Below are positions 22,401 through 34,975 of a stretch of DNA of 64,000 nucleotides, in pieces. Location: the NCBI GenBank assembly GCA_013396995.1, contig VWZP01008105.1, positions 474,188 to 538,187 on the forward strand, given 5' to 3'. Each line of letters opens with the position of its first letter. Positions within the stretch are counted from its first letter, which is position 1. Below the pieces are notes generated by a model. That model worked only from the letters and a program-made list of their open reading frames with translations, ran no database searches and had not been told where the DNA came from. Both the position numbers and the translations under genes were made by a program. This DNA comes from Dicaeum eximium (Eukaryota > Chordata > Aves > Passeriformes > Dicaeidae).

Positions 22401-25400
22401 AGTCTGGTTTTGAAAAGGATCTAAAGCAAACCACATAGGAAGCTCATTGCTGTGACATGAGAGGAAAGCCATGTTTTTAAATCAGTAACAGCATCCCCAA
22501 GAAACAAATTTACAAAAACAGTCAGAGAAGACGGTTTTCTTAGAGCCAAACTGTACTACTACTCTCGTCTTCAGTAAAACACCAAAAGATGCCAGCTGTG
22601 AAAACATGGCTTGCTGCTATTTAGAGGCAACACCTCAAGGCAGAGCCCAGGTAATGAGCTTCTGCATCATACCCCACTGCCCACCCAGGTAACATAATGT
22701 GGCTGCCCGCAGCACAGCCCATGCTGCTGGCACATATGAGTGCTCTTCTACCACCCAAAAGCCACCCAGCCAAACAAAACCACAGAGCTGAGCTCCAAAA
22801 ATTCTTCTTTTAATCTGTACCCTACTGACCGTGGCTCAAAAGAGACTGAGGTGTTTCAAATATGATCCTAAGCAATCATCTGAAATTAAAAAGTAAGTAA
22901 GGCGGCTTTACACTTTCCTATAAACCCTGCCACAGTATGTAAGGGGAGTCCAAAAATGAAAGGAGAAAAATTACATCGTTTCCAAGACCACATCTGTCCT
23001 TCTGTATCATAGCTGTGCCAAAAAGGAGTATAAATACCTTATTCAACGTTTAAAATGTTTTCTCTGCCCTGCTGCTGCATAAAAATCTCAGGTCAAAAAA
23101 GGAAGAGAATTATTTAAGGGAAATAACAAAAGGACAGTAAGGCACTTCAAGGTCCCAGGGGCTGTGCCATGAATTGCCCAGGGTGGACCAATCAGTCCCT
23201 ACAGTGGGTCACAGGGACCCTCTTTCGAGGCTGGACACCCCTCCATGTGCATCCTGGACCATGAACCCTACTTTCTCTCTTAAGCATTGGCCCAGTCTCG
23301 AGAGCAGGGATTGCCATACCCCAGCCACACAGCCATGCCACTCTCCCAGAGCTGGGAGGAAGATTTGAGTTTCCTTTGGCACAGAAACAAATAACTCATG
23401 TGTCTCGCTTCTTGGTTTAAGTATAAAAATTGGACTCCTAACAATGTCACAAGGGATGCTTTTGGTACCTCCAACAGCTCTGGGATTCTTTTGCAGCCAC
23501 AGCTCCAATGAATTACAGGGGCTCAGGCAGCCACTGGTAATTGTTTTCCATCAGCAGCTCCCCAGTTAATGCACAAGTTTTCTAGGTCACTTCTGGGGTG
23601 GCTGACTCATCCTCACACCCCATAATTCTGCTTGTGAACCTCACATCCACTGCCAGGGCTCCTGAGCCCTGCAAGGACTCAACAAGCATCACTAGTATTA
23701 TTTTCACAGGAGCAGAGCAATATCTTGCAGGACGAAAATCCAACACACATAATGCACACCAGATGTGAGTGAGCAGCACCTCTCATTTCCCACATGAAAG
23801 TGAGAGAAGCTGCACCCCTGTGCCTGGCAGGATTATCAGACCGAGCTACTCCTCCGCAACTCACCGCTCTGGAGAAAGAGATCCTCATCCCAGTATCAGC
23901 TCCACAATCCACGTTGTGCTATTCCCCTGTTCAAGAAGAGTTCCTGGAGTCACCCATCCTTGGTACTGTCATTTCACTCTCCAGAAAGTGCATTGTCCAA
24001 GAAAGCAGGAGCAAGACAAATGGGAATAGGCAATGGAGGCAGCCAAACCCTGTCTCTCCCAAAGAACTGTGCTAACTCATCCATATTTAACTGTCTACAA
24101 TGATGAACATTCTCCATGAAACTTCAGCCTCACGTGCTTATTTTCATATATGCTTCCCTTCAGCAAAAACCAAAGCAGAGGAGGAAAAAAACCTATGAGA
24201 GAAGCAAAGCAAATGCGCTTTGAAAGCAGCTCCCAAACCTGACATGAGATCAGATGCATCCAGGAAAGTGTGGGGACAAGGCTGCCTCCCAGGGAGATCC
24301 CCTTGGATGCGCGCACTTCTCCGCCCTCCCAATGGAAATCAGGTGTGCTGGCATGTAGGGGCAAACAGTGCCCATCACCACTCTTTCATCTCAGATGGTA
24401 ACAGCTTTTATAACACTACAATAACATACTGGTTTTTCCCCCCCAGCCCAGGCTCACCCCAGAGGAGAGGCAGGATACAGGCAGAGCAGTCTCATCACAC
24501 TTCCAGGTGCCAAACATTACCTGGGCATTAACCCGACAGAGGAAGAGATGCATATTCCTTAAGCAGCTGTGCTAGGCTTTGCAAAAATATGTGCATTTTT
24601 AAGGTCTCTCTATATCATAAGCTACACATCTGCCTTTGCAGCTATAACATTGACTCTACAAATACAGCCAGCCCAAATTTATTCAAAGAATTGAATCAAT
24701 AATTGAAACTCCTGCTTTGATCAAAGTGCCAGTGGCACAATGACAACTCATGTCAGCATTGCTGCTCTGAGATGAAAGGGTAAGGATTATTCAGAGCTGA
24801 AAGTAGGGGAAGAAACTCCTGGTAAAAGAGTGAAATACAAAGGCTGACAGGGAGCTTGCGAGTGAGACAACACTTCTGCTACAGCCACACCACTTGTCAG
24901 CCCAGCAACTGTCTGCAGACATTTTCACTACACTATAAATTCTGATTTCCAAGCAATAAAAAAAACCTCCAAGATAAAAATTCATCACATAAATTCTTAG
25001 GGAAGGAAATCTTCTTCCACTGGGGGAAAAAAGCAAGATCATCAATCAGCTACAACACACAGACAAGACACTTGTAGAGCAAGAGTTTAAGCCATGATAA
25101 ATTTTGCTGTACTTACTGCCTTTAAAAATGATCACGTTACACAAAAGCACTGGCACGATCCGTGTCACTCCGATATTTAAGCCTTTCCATTAATTAACCA
25201 GAAGTGAAATAGGACCTAGGTCTGTGGATCGTTCAGTCTTAGTTCCTTGTTACTTCAAGCAACTATGTTATAAAATTCCCTTCTTGAACTGAATAAACAG
25301 CATCTTGAAGAAGAGGAATTTTTTCGCCCTATTCAGAGGAGGCTTTGGGCTCTCTCTTCCTCAGACAGACAAAAATATTCCTCTTGGTTCCCACTCACAG

Positions 25401-27954
25401 TCACAGACATTGCTCTTTATCCATCTTTTTTTTTTTNTGTCCTTTAGGTTAAATAGCTTTCTCCCTGAGTCATTCCCACAAACTTGCAGCATACAAAGGA
25501 GCCTGGGATAAGGACAGAACAAAAATAGTACAAAGGCTGTACAGTACTCTCTAACTGAAAAGGCGGGCATTGAACTCTACCGTATGGACTTCTACAGTTT
25601 TTCCATTTTTTTTACCGAGCAACAAACCATCCTAAGGATCCACAGTTCTTCACTTGATCTGTGTGAAGAACTGCTTGTGATAACCCCACACTAAGCAGAG
25701 TCTTCACACAATTTTTAAGTGTCATAACCTAAAGCAAAAAGAAATTAAACTTTCTTCCCACCAGAATATATATTACAATTATGATCCTTCCATTATTAAA
25801 TCATTACATGCAATTTATATTCAGCCAGTTTTAAAATGCAGAAATTTAATAAAAGTGTAGAAGTACTAACAAGATAATTTCCTGTAGTTCTTGCTCCCAG
25901 ATGGCTCAGCTCAGATTTAGGACAGGGAAAATCATAGCAACAACCACCGGTGTGGAGCCATCATATCAAAGCCAGCCTCAAAATGGTGCTGGTCACAAGC
26001 AGAGGGACACATCCCAGGGGATGGGACATCTCACTAGCAGGGACCCTCTGTTCATCCCAGATAGCCATCACAGGGAGGAATTTCACTAAAAGCATTTAAA
26101 ATCATTAAATTATTAATTAAATTAAATTAACAATGCCATTATTTTCCAGCCTGAGACTTGATCACTGGAGTTACTGTTGTGTAAAGCACATTTATATTTG
26201 TGTTAGCCAACATGGTCAGAGCAGGTAATCCCAAGTGCTGCTCAATTATTTAACTCCATGCTATGTGTCCTTGAATGTAGCATACCCCTGAAGATTATCC
26301 CTCTCCTCGGCTGGAGCTGCCTTGACACATGCTGGCTGTCATTGCCTGGTTTGCTCAAAAGTGACGTGCTACAACTTCAAGATGTGGGACAGACACGCAC
26401 CAGGAAAACCAGAGCCACACACCGTGCTGGGACACATCTGACCTGGACAAGGCCACTGAAAGCCAGCAAATGCTGCAGGACCTCCTGCCACTAACAGGAT
26501 ACACCTTACTGTGTGGCCAAACTCTGCTCTCACATGTACCAACCCAAACCTGGAACAGTTTTACTGGCTTCTACAGATTTACTTGCAATTTACACCCACA
26601 CTAGTATCTCACCTACTCAAAAGGTCACTAGAAGGACCAAAAATGGACATATACATTTCCTAAATGCAACATTTGAAGAGAAAAGCTGCCCAAAAAATTT
26701 ATTTTTTTCAGAGGTGATGTTCTTGTGACTATTATTTTCTACTTCCATCTATTTCTACTTCTGCCCTGAGTGGAAGGCAGGCCGTTCCATTTAAAAATTC
26801 AGACACAAATGGGGACCAGATTACATCTATCCCAAAGTTGCCAAAAAACAATTGCTGTATGAAACCAAAAATCCTCCTGGGATTTTTCTCAAATCCGCAA
26901 AATATTCCCAAGCACTAAACTTTCCACTGGGGCTATTACATTAGCAGATAGTCTGTGTGTGAAAATCCAAGTATGCAGCCGTCCTCCTAATGGTTTCCAG
27001 GACAAGAAGGCTGCACAGGGCACACACTCCTGCCTTAGCACCAAATAACATTTATACCAGATCTGGCCTTTAAAGCAAGTTACATGCCTACCAGTGAGAA
27101 AAAAAGGCACTGTGGACTGAAGCTTTCATTTCCTGAAGGAAAGCTGCAATGGTCAGCAGTAACATCTCCCCATAATCCTGAAACTCTCGTGTGCACAGAG
27201 CCTGGTTGTGCCTGAGCCTCCCTGGGCTGCAGCTGGGATCCCTTCTAAACTCCTTAGGTGTGTCTTTGCTGGAGAAATGCAAAGCCTTTGGCTCTGTGCT
27301 GGCATTTCCTCACAGAAGAGCTCTTGCAAGGAGCACCAGAGCTGTGCCTGTGTATCCATCCCTCCATCCAGGGACTAATGTGTCGGCTTGGTCCAGATCA
27401 CCGTGGGAGGCCAGGAATTGCAAACTGCCCTCATGCCTGTCACCAATCCTGCTGATATTTGGACTTAGAAGAGGCCACACGTGTCCCTTTGGATTGAAGC
27501 TGCCCTCCTCCAGCAGCTGAGTGCTTTCCAAAAGAAGAGGGAAAGCAAAGTTTCTCCTGCCAATTGCTGACAGAGAGAGAAGGGGAGCAATGGACATTGG
27601 GACAGATGAGAATGGACATGCAGGTGATTGGGGGAATCCCAGTGACCCTACACAGCCTGGGGAAACTGGGAGGCCCAGCCCCAGCAACATTTGGGGCACA
27701 CACCTCCCCTATTTAAAACCAGCCTCCCCAAATTCATCCCCTCACACCACTGCTCCAGTCGTGGCTGGGGATGAGGAAGGCTGGGCAGGACACAGACCCT
27801 CCATGCAGGGCCATACCATGCACCCAGCACAGCCCCAGAGAGGGTTTTACTGTGGGCTTTTGCCCACCCAATATTCCCTGCCCTCACCACTTGGACATTG
27901 CTTGATAAGGTATTTACAGAACCCTTGGAAAAGCTTCTCAGGCCATTAGAAATG

Positions 27955-28135
27955 ACTACATATATAAACACATATAGGTGTATAAAAGTAAATATATACA
28001 TGTGGTCTATATTTTATTTATATATAATATATGCAGCCATATGTGTTTATATATACGTAAATATATAAAAATACATAAACATACACCTACATATCTATAT
28101 TTAATATCTATATATAACTATATACATGCACACCT
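27955..28135. repeat. AT-rich alternating purine-pyrimidine tract
   Basis: About 180 bp is dominated by tatata, atacat and acatat words, interrupted by a few G/C bases. This is an aged (TA/CA)n microsatellite region. It lies roughly 460 bp downstream (in AMOTL1 sense) of the CpG island exon candidate. Confidence 0.85.
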
Positions 28136-28691
28136 GTTAGCAGGAACAGCACTGCCAGCTAGCTGCGCTCAGGAAAATTCATAGGACTCATGTTCACTGC
28201 CACCCTTCTCTCAGGCAGCTTTTAGGCTTATTTCTATACATACAAAGACATAACTTGAACTCGGTGGATGCATAAGAAAGGCCTTGCAGACCGTCAGCCA
28301 CCGGATCCTCATCTCTGGCGGCAGCTGCCCACAGCTCCCGGGATGCTCACACAGCACCAGGAAAGAGAAAAAAAAAACCTCTTTCCATCGAAAGAGGAAA
28401 AAGCCCAAACAGCGACCTTCCTGTACTTAAAGCTATGAATCACAAAACCTGGCAGGAGGATTCGGGTTAAATTCACGTCGTGGGTTTTTTGTTTTTTTTT
28501 CCTTTCAATGCTGACTTTTTTTTTTTTTAACCGGAGTTTATCTTTGTTCCTTATACGGCTAGGAAGGTTAAATATAAAAAAGTTCCCTCTCACCATCCCC
28601 CTGCTACAACAACGTGAGAAAGCGCTCCCCCGGCGTGGGAGGCCCCTCCTGCGTGTCCCCTGCGGCCGGCGCTGCCGCCCCACGCACCCGC

Positions 28692-28720
28692 GGGACGGGA
28701 CAGGACGGGAAGGGAAGGGG
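28692..28720 (+). other. Potential G-quadruplex motif in CpG island
   Basis: Five runs of three or more Gs, separated by loops of 2, 7, 2 and 2 bases, lie in 29 bp of the + strand. They form a degenerate gggac/gggaa repeat. This satisfies the usual G3+N1-7 rule. It sits about 100-125 bp upstream of the candidate 28594 donor, on the non-template strand for plus and the template strand for AMOTL1. Confidence 0.6.
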
Positions 28721-29272
28721 CCGGTGTCCCCGGTGGGTGCTCCGGGGCCGCTCCGAGTGACAGCCCGGGCTGGGGACCCGCGGGGACGCTGCGATCGCCG
28801 CTGCGGAAAGGGCAGCGGCCGCTCCGAGTGCCGCTGGAAACATTCCCCGAGCTCCCGGCCGGCGCTTCGCTCCTCCCGAGAGCGCCGGGGCGGCGGACCC
28901 CCGGCGCGTTCCTCCTTCAGAATATACCGCGGACAGCCCGCTCCGACCGGGGATGTTTCGGGGCTCGCCTTCCCGGAGCGGGGAAGATTCCCTGGGAGGA
29001 CTCCGGGAGCGCAGGAGCGGGAGCAGCGGCGGCCGCCGGGCCGGGTCTAACGGAGCGGGCTTAGCTCGGCTCGGGCGGGCTTAGCACGGACTCGGCCACG
29101 CTCCCGCACCGCCCGCGGGTTCCACGCAGCCCGGGGGAGCAGCGGGGTGCTCTGGGTCCGGGAGCCGGCTGCCCAGGCCTTCCCGCATCCTCCCGGGAGG
29201 GCGGCGGGGCACGGCAGCACTCAGGGGCGGGCATGAGAAGCGACATCCCGCAGCGGCAGCCCCGCACACCCC

Positions 29273-29370
29273 GGCACACACGTGGACGCGGGCACCCGCA
29301 CCCCCCACGCACAGACACACGTGTGCGCAAACATGTACGCACGGACACGCACCCGTGCGGGGACACACGG
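29273..29370. repeat. CA/CG-rich alternating tract
   Basis: A degenerate run of cacacacg, cacgcaca, acgtgtgcgc and acgcacgg words at the edge of the CpG island. It includes two CACGTG E-box cores and is long enough in alternating purine-pyrimidine dinucleotides to be Z-DNA-prone. It ends at the undetermined base at 29371. Confidence 0.6.
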
Positions 29371-32300
29371 NGGGGCGGCCGCTGCCCGCCCCTCTCGCCC
29401 CTCCTGTCGGGGGATGTGGGGGAGGCACGTTCCGGGGCGTCTCGCATCCCAGGTTAGAGGCTTGCAGCCCCACCCGGAGCCACTGAAGAGACCTGGGTAC
29501 GCCCGGGGTGAGCCTGTGTGGCAGCACGGCTGCCCCCCTCGGGTCTGGGGATGCTCAGGGTCTAAACCCCGACCTAGGTACCGGCACAGGCTCCCTGGTC
29601 CCTTGCGGGACAGTTGGTGGGGGTTACGCCGAGTCCCAACCCCGTGAATTAACCCTGGGCATCCTCCTCATCTCCCAGAGCTCTGGCGTCTCCGTGTGCA
29701 TGGAGGAGTCGATGGCTGTTCGGGGATTGACTGGGGATATAATTTCCTAAACTCAGCTCCCCGTTCCTAAACTCAGCTCCCCCATTCCTGAGCGCAGCCC
29801 CTTGCCCTGCTGCCCACCTGCTCCATCACACGTCTTTGTGGTTTGGCACACCAGCTCCGCGGGATGAGCGTTCGTTAGGGCTGGAGTGACCCACTGATCC
29901 ATCTCCCAGACCACTCCAGCCTTGCTGCCAAGGGTTTGACAGAGGGGACATGGCAGAAGAGCTCCTCTGGTGTTTACACAGCACTTCACTCCCATCTCTG
30001 CAGCCGTGTGGGCACAGGGCAGTCCCAGTACACGCTATTCGCAGCACTGCCCCGTAGGATAGGCATCTTTTGGGATGAGTGGCACTGCCAGGACACTGCT
30101 TGGATTTCCCCATCTCAGTGCTTCCAGCTCTTTCGGTCCAGCAAGCTGCCCAGTGATGCCAGGATTGTCCATTGCATTTGTACTTCTTCCTCCTCAATAC
30201 TGTGCCAAATGGATAAAGACAGGTAGGAAGAAATGCAGCAGCAGGCTGAAGAAGAAACCACTCACTGTCACCACAGCCCCACAAAGGGGCACAGCAAGAC
30301 AGGAGCTGGCCCAGTGCCATGGCCACAGGGCTGGGTGGATGCAGAGAGGGCTCCCAGCAGCTCCAGACACTGGGAGAGTGCAGACTCATAGCAGTCTGAG
30401 GCATTGCTTTTTTGCATCACAGAACCCAGCTTTGCTCAAAGTTTGGGTTTTGCTTAGATGCAAGACACAGAGAAGGTATAGGATATGGCAACAGGCAAAG
30501 AAGGAAAAAAATATTCAGTGGTGAAATCAGGTTCCTCAGTTCCTACATCTGAGCATCTCCTATGACAGAATTTACCCCAGAGTAATGTTCACCATGTGAG
30601 CTGGGCATCCTCAGAGGTGCCCTTCCCTCCATGCCTGTGTGCAAGGCAAGGTGCCAGTCAGCTGCTGTGATGTCTCTCTGGAGCTTTGAAACTGAAGCAT
30701 CTTTTACCTGTCTCCCTGAAGTCGCCTAATACAGGCTGGGGTTATGCTCAAACAGCAAATGCAAATATGCTGCTTTTTGAGGTGGGGGGCAAGGGGAACC
30801 ATCACATCCTTGACTTCTTCAGGAGAAAAACTACAGGCCAGTGCTTAGGGTACTAGACTTGGATTAGAGATAGATGTTCAGATTCTTTGTCCTCTGCAGA
30901 TGCCCTGAGTATGTGGGAGAAGATCAAGCCCAAATTCAGGTTTTTTAATGCCTAAATCCTTTGCAAAGTCATGGGGAACCTTGACAATAGAGTTAGACAC
31001 CTCAGTCCCCAAGAAGAATTTGCCTTGGATTTTTCAGATTTTCCTACCTCCCCCAGAGAGGTTAACTTTGCTCATAAGCACAGGTGAACCATGAACCAGC
31101 TGGAGGTGAAATTTTGCCCTTGCTTGTTAAGTGCCTGTTCACTGTGGCAGATGAAGTGAGATGAGGGCACTGCTGTCCAGTGAGTCCACTGAGTCCAGTT
31201 CAAAGTGGCAATTCAAGCACTACTTTTTGTCATGTTCCAACTGTATCATTTGGTTGGGCAAATGGGACACATTATTTTGGTTATTCTGCTTCCCAGTCTG
31301 TGTCATGGGAGCCTGGGAGCAATCTGGCTGTACTGCCCTTGACCAAGCAGATCCAACCTGTTCAAGGGCTTATTTTTGTTTCTCATTCTGACCCTAGGGT
31401 TTGTGCTCCCCTTTCACCTACTGCTGCATGGTGATCAGAGGTGATTTTGGTTCTGGAACAAATATATCAAGAAAAAAAATTATCTGCCATCTTGTCTTTC
31501 AGTAGAATTGCAAGGACCTGGTGAACCATGCTGTTATGTTTCCAAGGAAAGGCTCTCTTTTTTCTGCTGAAGTAAGAGTATGGTTTCAATTTTCTCTCAT
31601 GTTATTAATTTCTGGTGTGTGTTTCCACATGATTTTCAAAATCTTTTTTCCTGTTCAATTCCATTTTGATTTGATAAATTCATAAGTGGCCACAAAGGAT
31701 GGCAGATTGGAGAGGGAGTTCTCTAACCCCTTGTGGGGTTTGATACATCTGATAACCTCTGGGGAGCTGTGTCTGCCCAGGAGGGCAAGGCAACTGCCAC
31801 TCAAGCTTGTCCCCTTTGCAGCTCCAATATTTTAATAAATTTTATATGTACTTAGTAATTTGTTTATTTATATATTTTATTAAAATATATTGTTCCCTCA
31901 ATTTGGGAAAAGCTCCAATATTTTAGTATTTCTTTGTATGTTTGTTTGTTTGTTTTATGTCATTCTTCTAAGGAATTTGGGGCAGGAAAGAAGTTTGGTT
32001 TCCACCCTTTTTGGTTCTAACCTGCTCACCCAGGACCAAGTGCCACCAGAACTCCAGCTGTAAGGTCAGCACATAGGATATGCCAGTGATATCTCTTTTC
32101 AGGATATGACAGTGCCATCTCTTTTCACTGCCTCCCTCCTGCTTCTGCCTGGTAGCCATGGATTCAGGAGACCCGCATTATCCACACATCTCATGTCTCT
32201 TTTACCCTGCTAAGGAAAACAAACACCTCTCATGGATATCCCAAGCATTTCAGTGAGCTACACGGGAAGGGAGAAGCACTTCCAGGTGCCACCATGGCTT

Positions 32301-34496
32301 GGTCCTTAGCAGCCCCCTGCATCACTCAGCATCCCTGCACCATCCCAAACACCTGCTGGCTGGGGAGCTCTGAGCAGCTGCTCCTGGCAGACCTGGGCTG
32401 GAGCCCTGAGGCCCTGCAGCAGGGATGTAGCCATCCCAAACCACGAGTGCACACGGGTATTGATGCTCGTTACATTTGCAGCCAGCCATGCGTGTAATCC
32501 CGCAGATTCCAAATGCTGCAAGCAAACAAATAATTGTCCTGCTCTGCCTGACGCTGCGGCAACCCCAAATGCCTGCGCACAATTCCACTTCCTGCTGCCT
32601 CTGCTGCTTTCACCAGCGGCTGATGGGCAGACAGAGGGGTCCAGCCCCATTAACACCACCTCTGGGGATGGCACAAATTGCTGCCCTGCAATGTGGAGAC
32701 CACGGCAAGAGCTGAATCAAGAAATCACAATACACTGCATAGAAACCTCCACCCAGGCAAATTTAGTAAATAAAAGCCACAAAGCCTTTGACATAAAAGA
32801 TGTCCTTACCACACCTCAGGTGGAGAATACCCTCTCTCTTCTTGATAGTTACAGGCTTTACCTGCCTTGCAGAGACTTCTAGCTACTGGGCAGAGGCAGA
32901 TCCTCTTGCAGCATTGGAACACCACTTTCTAAATCACATCTGCAAAAGGTTTTTAAGTAATCTTGTAACCTGGCAGCCAGTAAACTCAGTTCCAGTAAAC
33001 CTGGAGCCCCAACAAATCCTGTCCTGCTAAATAATTAGCCACTGCTAAGATTTCTACCACAACAACTGTGCACATTTATCAGATCGCCTCTGATACACAT
33101 TTCATATGCAGCATTGTATTTGGAGGCAGCAGAAATATCTCTGCACATCTGTTTTTCCAGTTCTGCCAAAGAGCTTTCATTTTTCTCTAATAACTTGACC
33201 TCTTTGGTTTCTGGCAGAAGACAGCTAAGCAGAGCACTCACTCTCTGGATTTGCTCCAGTATGGGATGAGGTCAGCACAAGAAAGAAAAAAACAGCTGGA
33301 TGGTTATGAAGCAGTGGGAAGAAACAGGGCAGGGACCAGGGCTTTCTCTTTCCTTCCCTTTTATATCCAATGGGATTTTGTTTCTGGGCGTGTTTATTCC
33401 CCAGGCAGACAGTATCACCAAAGCAGTGTTTCCTGCAAGGCGCTGTTGTGGGGAACCTCCTCCAGCAGCTGACCATGCCCAGGGTGCACTTATAAATAGC
33501 ACAGCCAGCTAATTCCTCCTCTGGTCGGCTGTGGGGAAATGTGAGGCACAGGTCCTAGGGGTTTCCACTGATATATTGCATCTCCCATACATATTCATTG
33601 CGATTTTGGCAGAGTGAGGTTCATACCCCCCACTCACACTTTATTTTTCCATTTAATCACATTCTCATTATTCTATCCAGGGCTTTCTGTGCTGGGGGCT
33701 TTCACCTCGCATTTTTTATTCAGTCTGCTTCCTATTCTTCTGATATTCAATTAAATCATCTTTAAGCAGCAAGCAGAAAAAATGCCAGTGGTGTGGGAAG
33801 GAGGTTGAAAAGAGAGGAAGGATGAGGAAATGGAAAATGGGGAGAAGATATGCCAAGCACGGGAGAGACAGAAAAGCAGTCTGCATATGTTCCTCTGTTG
33901 GGATAGTTTTTCTCTCCCTGATCTCACTTTCTCCATAGCCAGAAATTCCACCTCAGGATTTGCCAAGGCGAAAATGTAGCGTTTCTCTGCTGGGCCACAA
34001 AGCAAGTGTGAAATGTTCTGTTTTAATCATTTACAGAACAAAAGGAACACAACAGTCACCATCTGATTCATATCTGCTGAAATCCAGCAGCTAAAGCTGT
34101 GGGAGAGGAGATGAAGAAAGGAAAGGGTGGTTTGGTTTTTTTTTTCCTTCTGGTTAGTCACTGTTGACCTAAGACAAGAAGGACCACAGTGGATTACTGC
34201 AAAGTTTAAGAGCTCCTAGTGTCCTCTCCAGAAGATGACTGCAGAAAAAATACACAGAACATTACAAGTGCTGTTTCCTCTAGTACATGATCCCATTTCC
34301 CTTCCTGAGCTAGAAGGTTTAGCTGCATCATCAAGTTTGAAAGCCCTTCATAGACCTTCCTCCCATGATGTTTTCTAATCACTTTTTGAGCCCATTCATA
34401 CATTTGGCACCCTGGACATTCTGTGGCAGCAAGCTGCCCAATGGAATTGTGTGCTGAGTGAAGACATACTCCCTTTGGGCTGTTCTGGCTTTCCCT

Positions 34497-34975
34497 GTTT
34501 CACAGAACCTCAGACTGGTTGAGGTCAGAAGGGGCTTTGCAGGTCATCTGGTCTAACCACCCTGCTCAGGCAGGACCCCCAAGAGCCTGTTTCCCAGGAC
34601 CGTGTCCAGATGGTTCTGGCATAACTCCAAGGATGGAAAGTCCACAACCTCCCTGAGAAATATGTGCCAGTGCTTGGTCACCGTCACAGAAAAAAATTGT
34701 TTCCAGATATTCAGAGGGTACCTCCTGTGTTTCTGTTTGTGTCCATTGCCCCTGGTTCTGGCACTGGGCACCACTGAAAAGAGTGTGATTACAACTTCTT
34801 TACAACCTTCCTACAGGTATTTATACACATTCATGAGATCCCCCAGAGCCATTTCTTCTCTATGCTAATGAGACCCAGCTCTCTCAGCCTTTGCTCACAG
34901 AAGTGCCACAGTCCCTTCATCACCCCTGTGGCTCTTTGCTGGACTATGTCCATTATGTCTATGTCTCTCTTGCAC
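34497..34975 (-). mobile_element. CR1 LINE 3' region, antisense
   Basis: An antisense CR1 copy: 'gaaggggctttgcaggtcat', 'aagagcctgtttcccaggac', 'atggaaagtccacaacctcc', 'agtgcttggtcaccgtcaca', 'catgagatcccccagagcca' and 'agacccagctctctcagcct'. The 3' end is at the left. It lacks the terminal attctatgatt and is 5'-truncated. Confidence 0.93.

Larger units (their letters stand above)
18446..28593 (-). other. AMOTL1 upstream intron, proximal part
   Basis: This 10.1-kb stretch lies between the N-terminal exon and the CpG island. It holds an LTR-like fragment (19108-19275), a CR1 (19428-19905), a possible conserved block (22190-22400), a single undetermined base in a T-run (25437) and an alternating AT-rich tract (27955-28135). 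I see no supported exons. The openings at 27310-28001 on both strands overlap each other and lack any domain. Confidence 0.75.
28594..29460. promoter_or_regulatory. AMOTL1: CpG island, probable AMOTL1 alternative promoter
   Basis: This is the only stretch of the window that is both very GC-rich and CpG-dense, with NotI-like gcggccgc words, ccggcg, gcgcc and cgcgg clusters. Islands of this kind mark promoters in birds. It lies upstream of the 18.3 kb AMOTL1 exon on the transcribed strand. At its left edge the minus strand has a good donor, GGGGATG|GTGAGAG (exon end 28594), which could close a 5' untranslated exon. A G-rich run (28692-28720), a single TEAD-like cattcc (28841-28846) and a CA/CG tract (29273-29370) lie inside. 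Because the 38.8 kb exon appears to lie further upstream, the island would be an internal promoter. A bidirectional or plus-strand non-coding transcript cannot be excluded. Confidence 0.65.

Noticed and set aside
26513..26600. Minus-strand VGTCES reading resembling the same motif
   Set aside because: No initiating Met, no basic Lys-Leu-Arg-Arg stretch and no suitable donor.
27310..28001. Openings on both strands (up to 142 codons)
   Set aside because: They overlap each other and run into the AT-rich tract. No domain or splice support.
28508..29647. Openings within the CpG island (for example 180 codons on the plus strand)
   Set aside because: Arg/Pro/Gly-rich translations expected from CpG-dense DNA on any frame. 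None ends in the phase-1 donor AMOTL1 would need.
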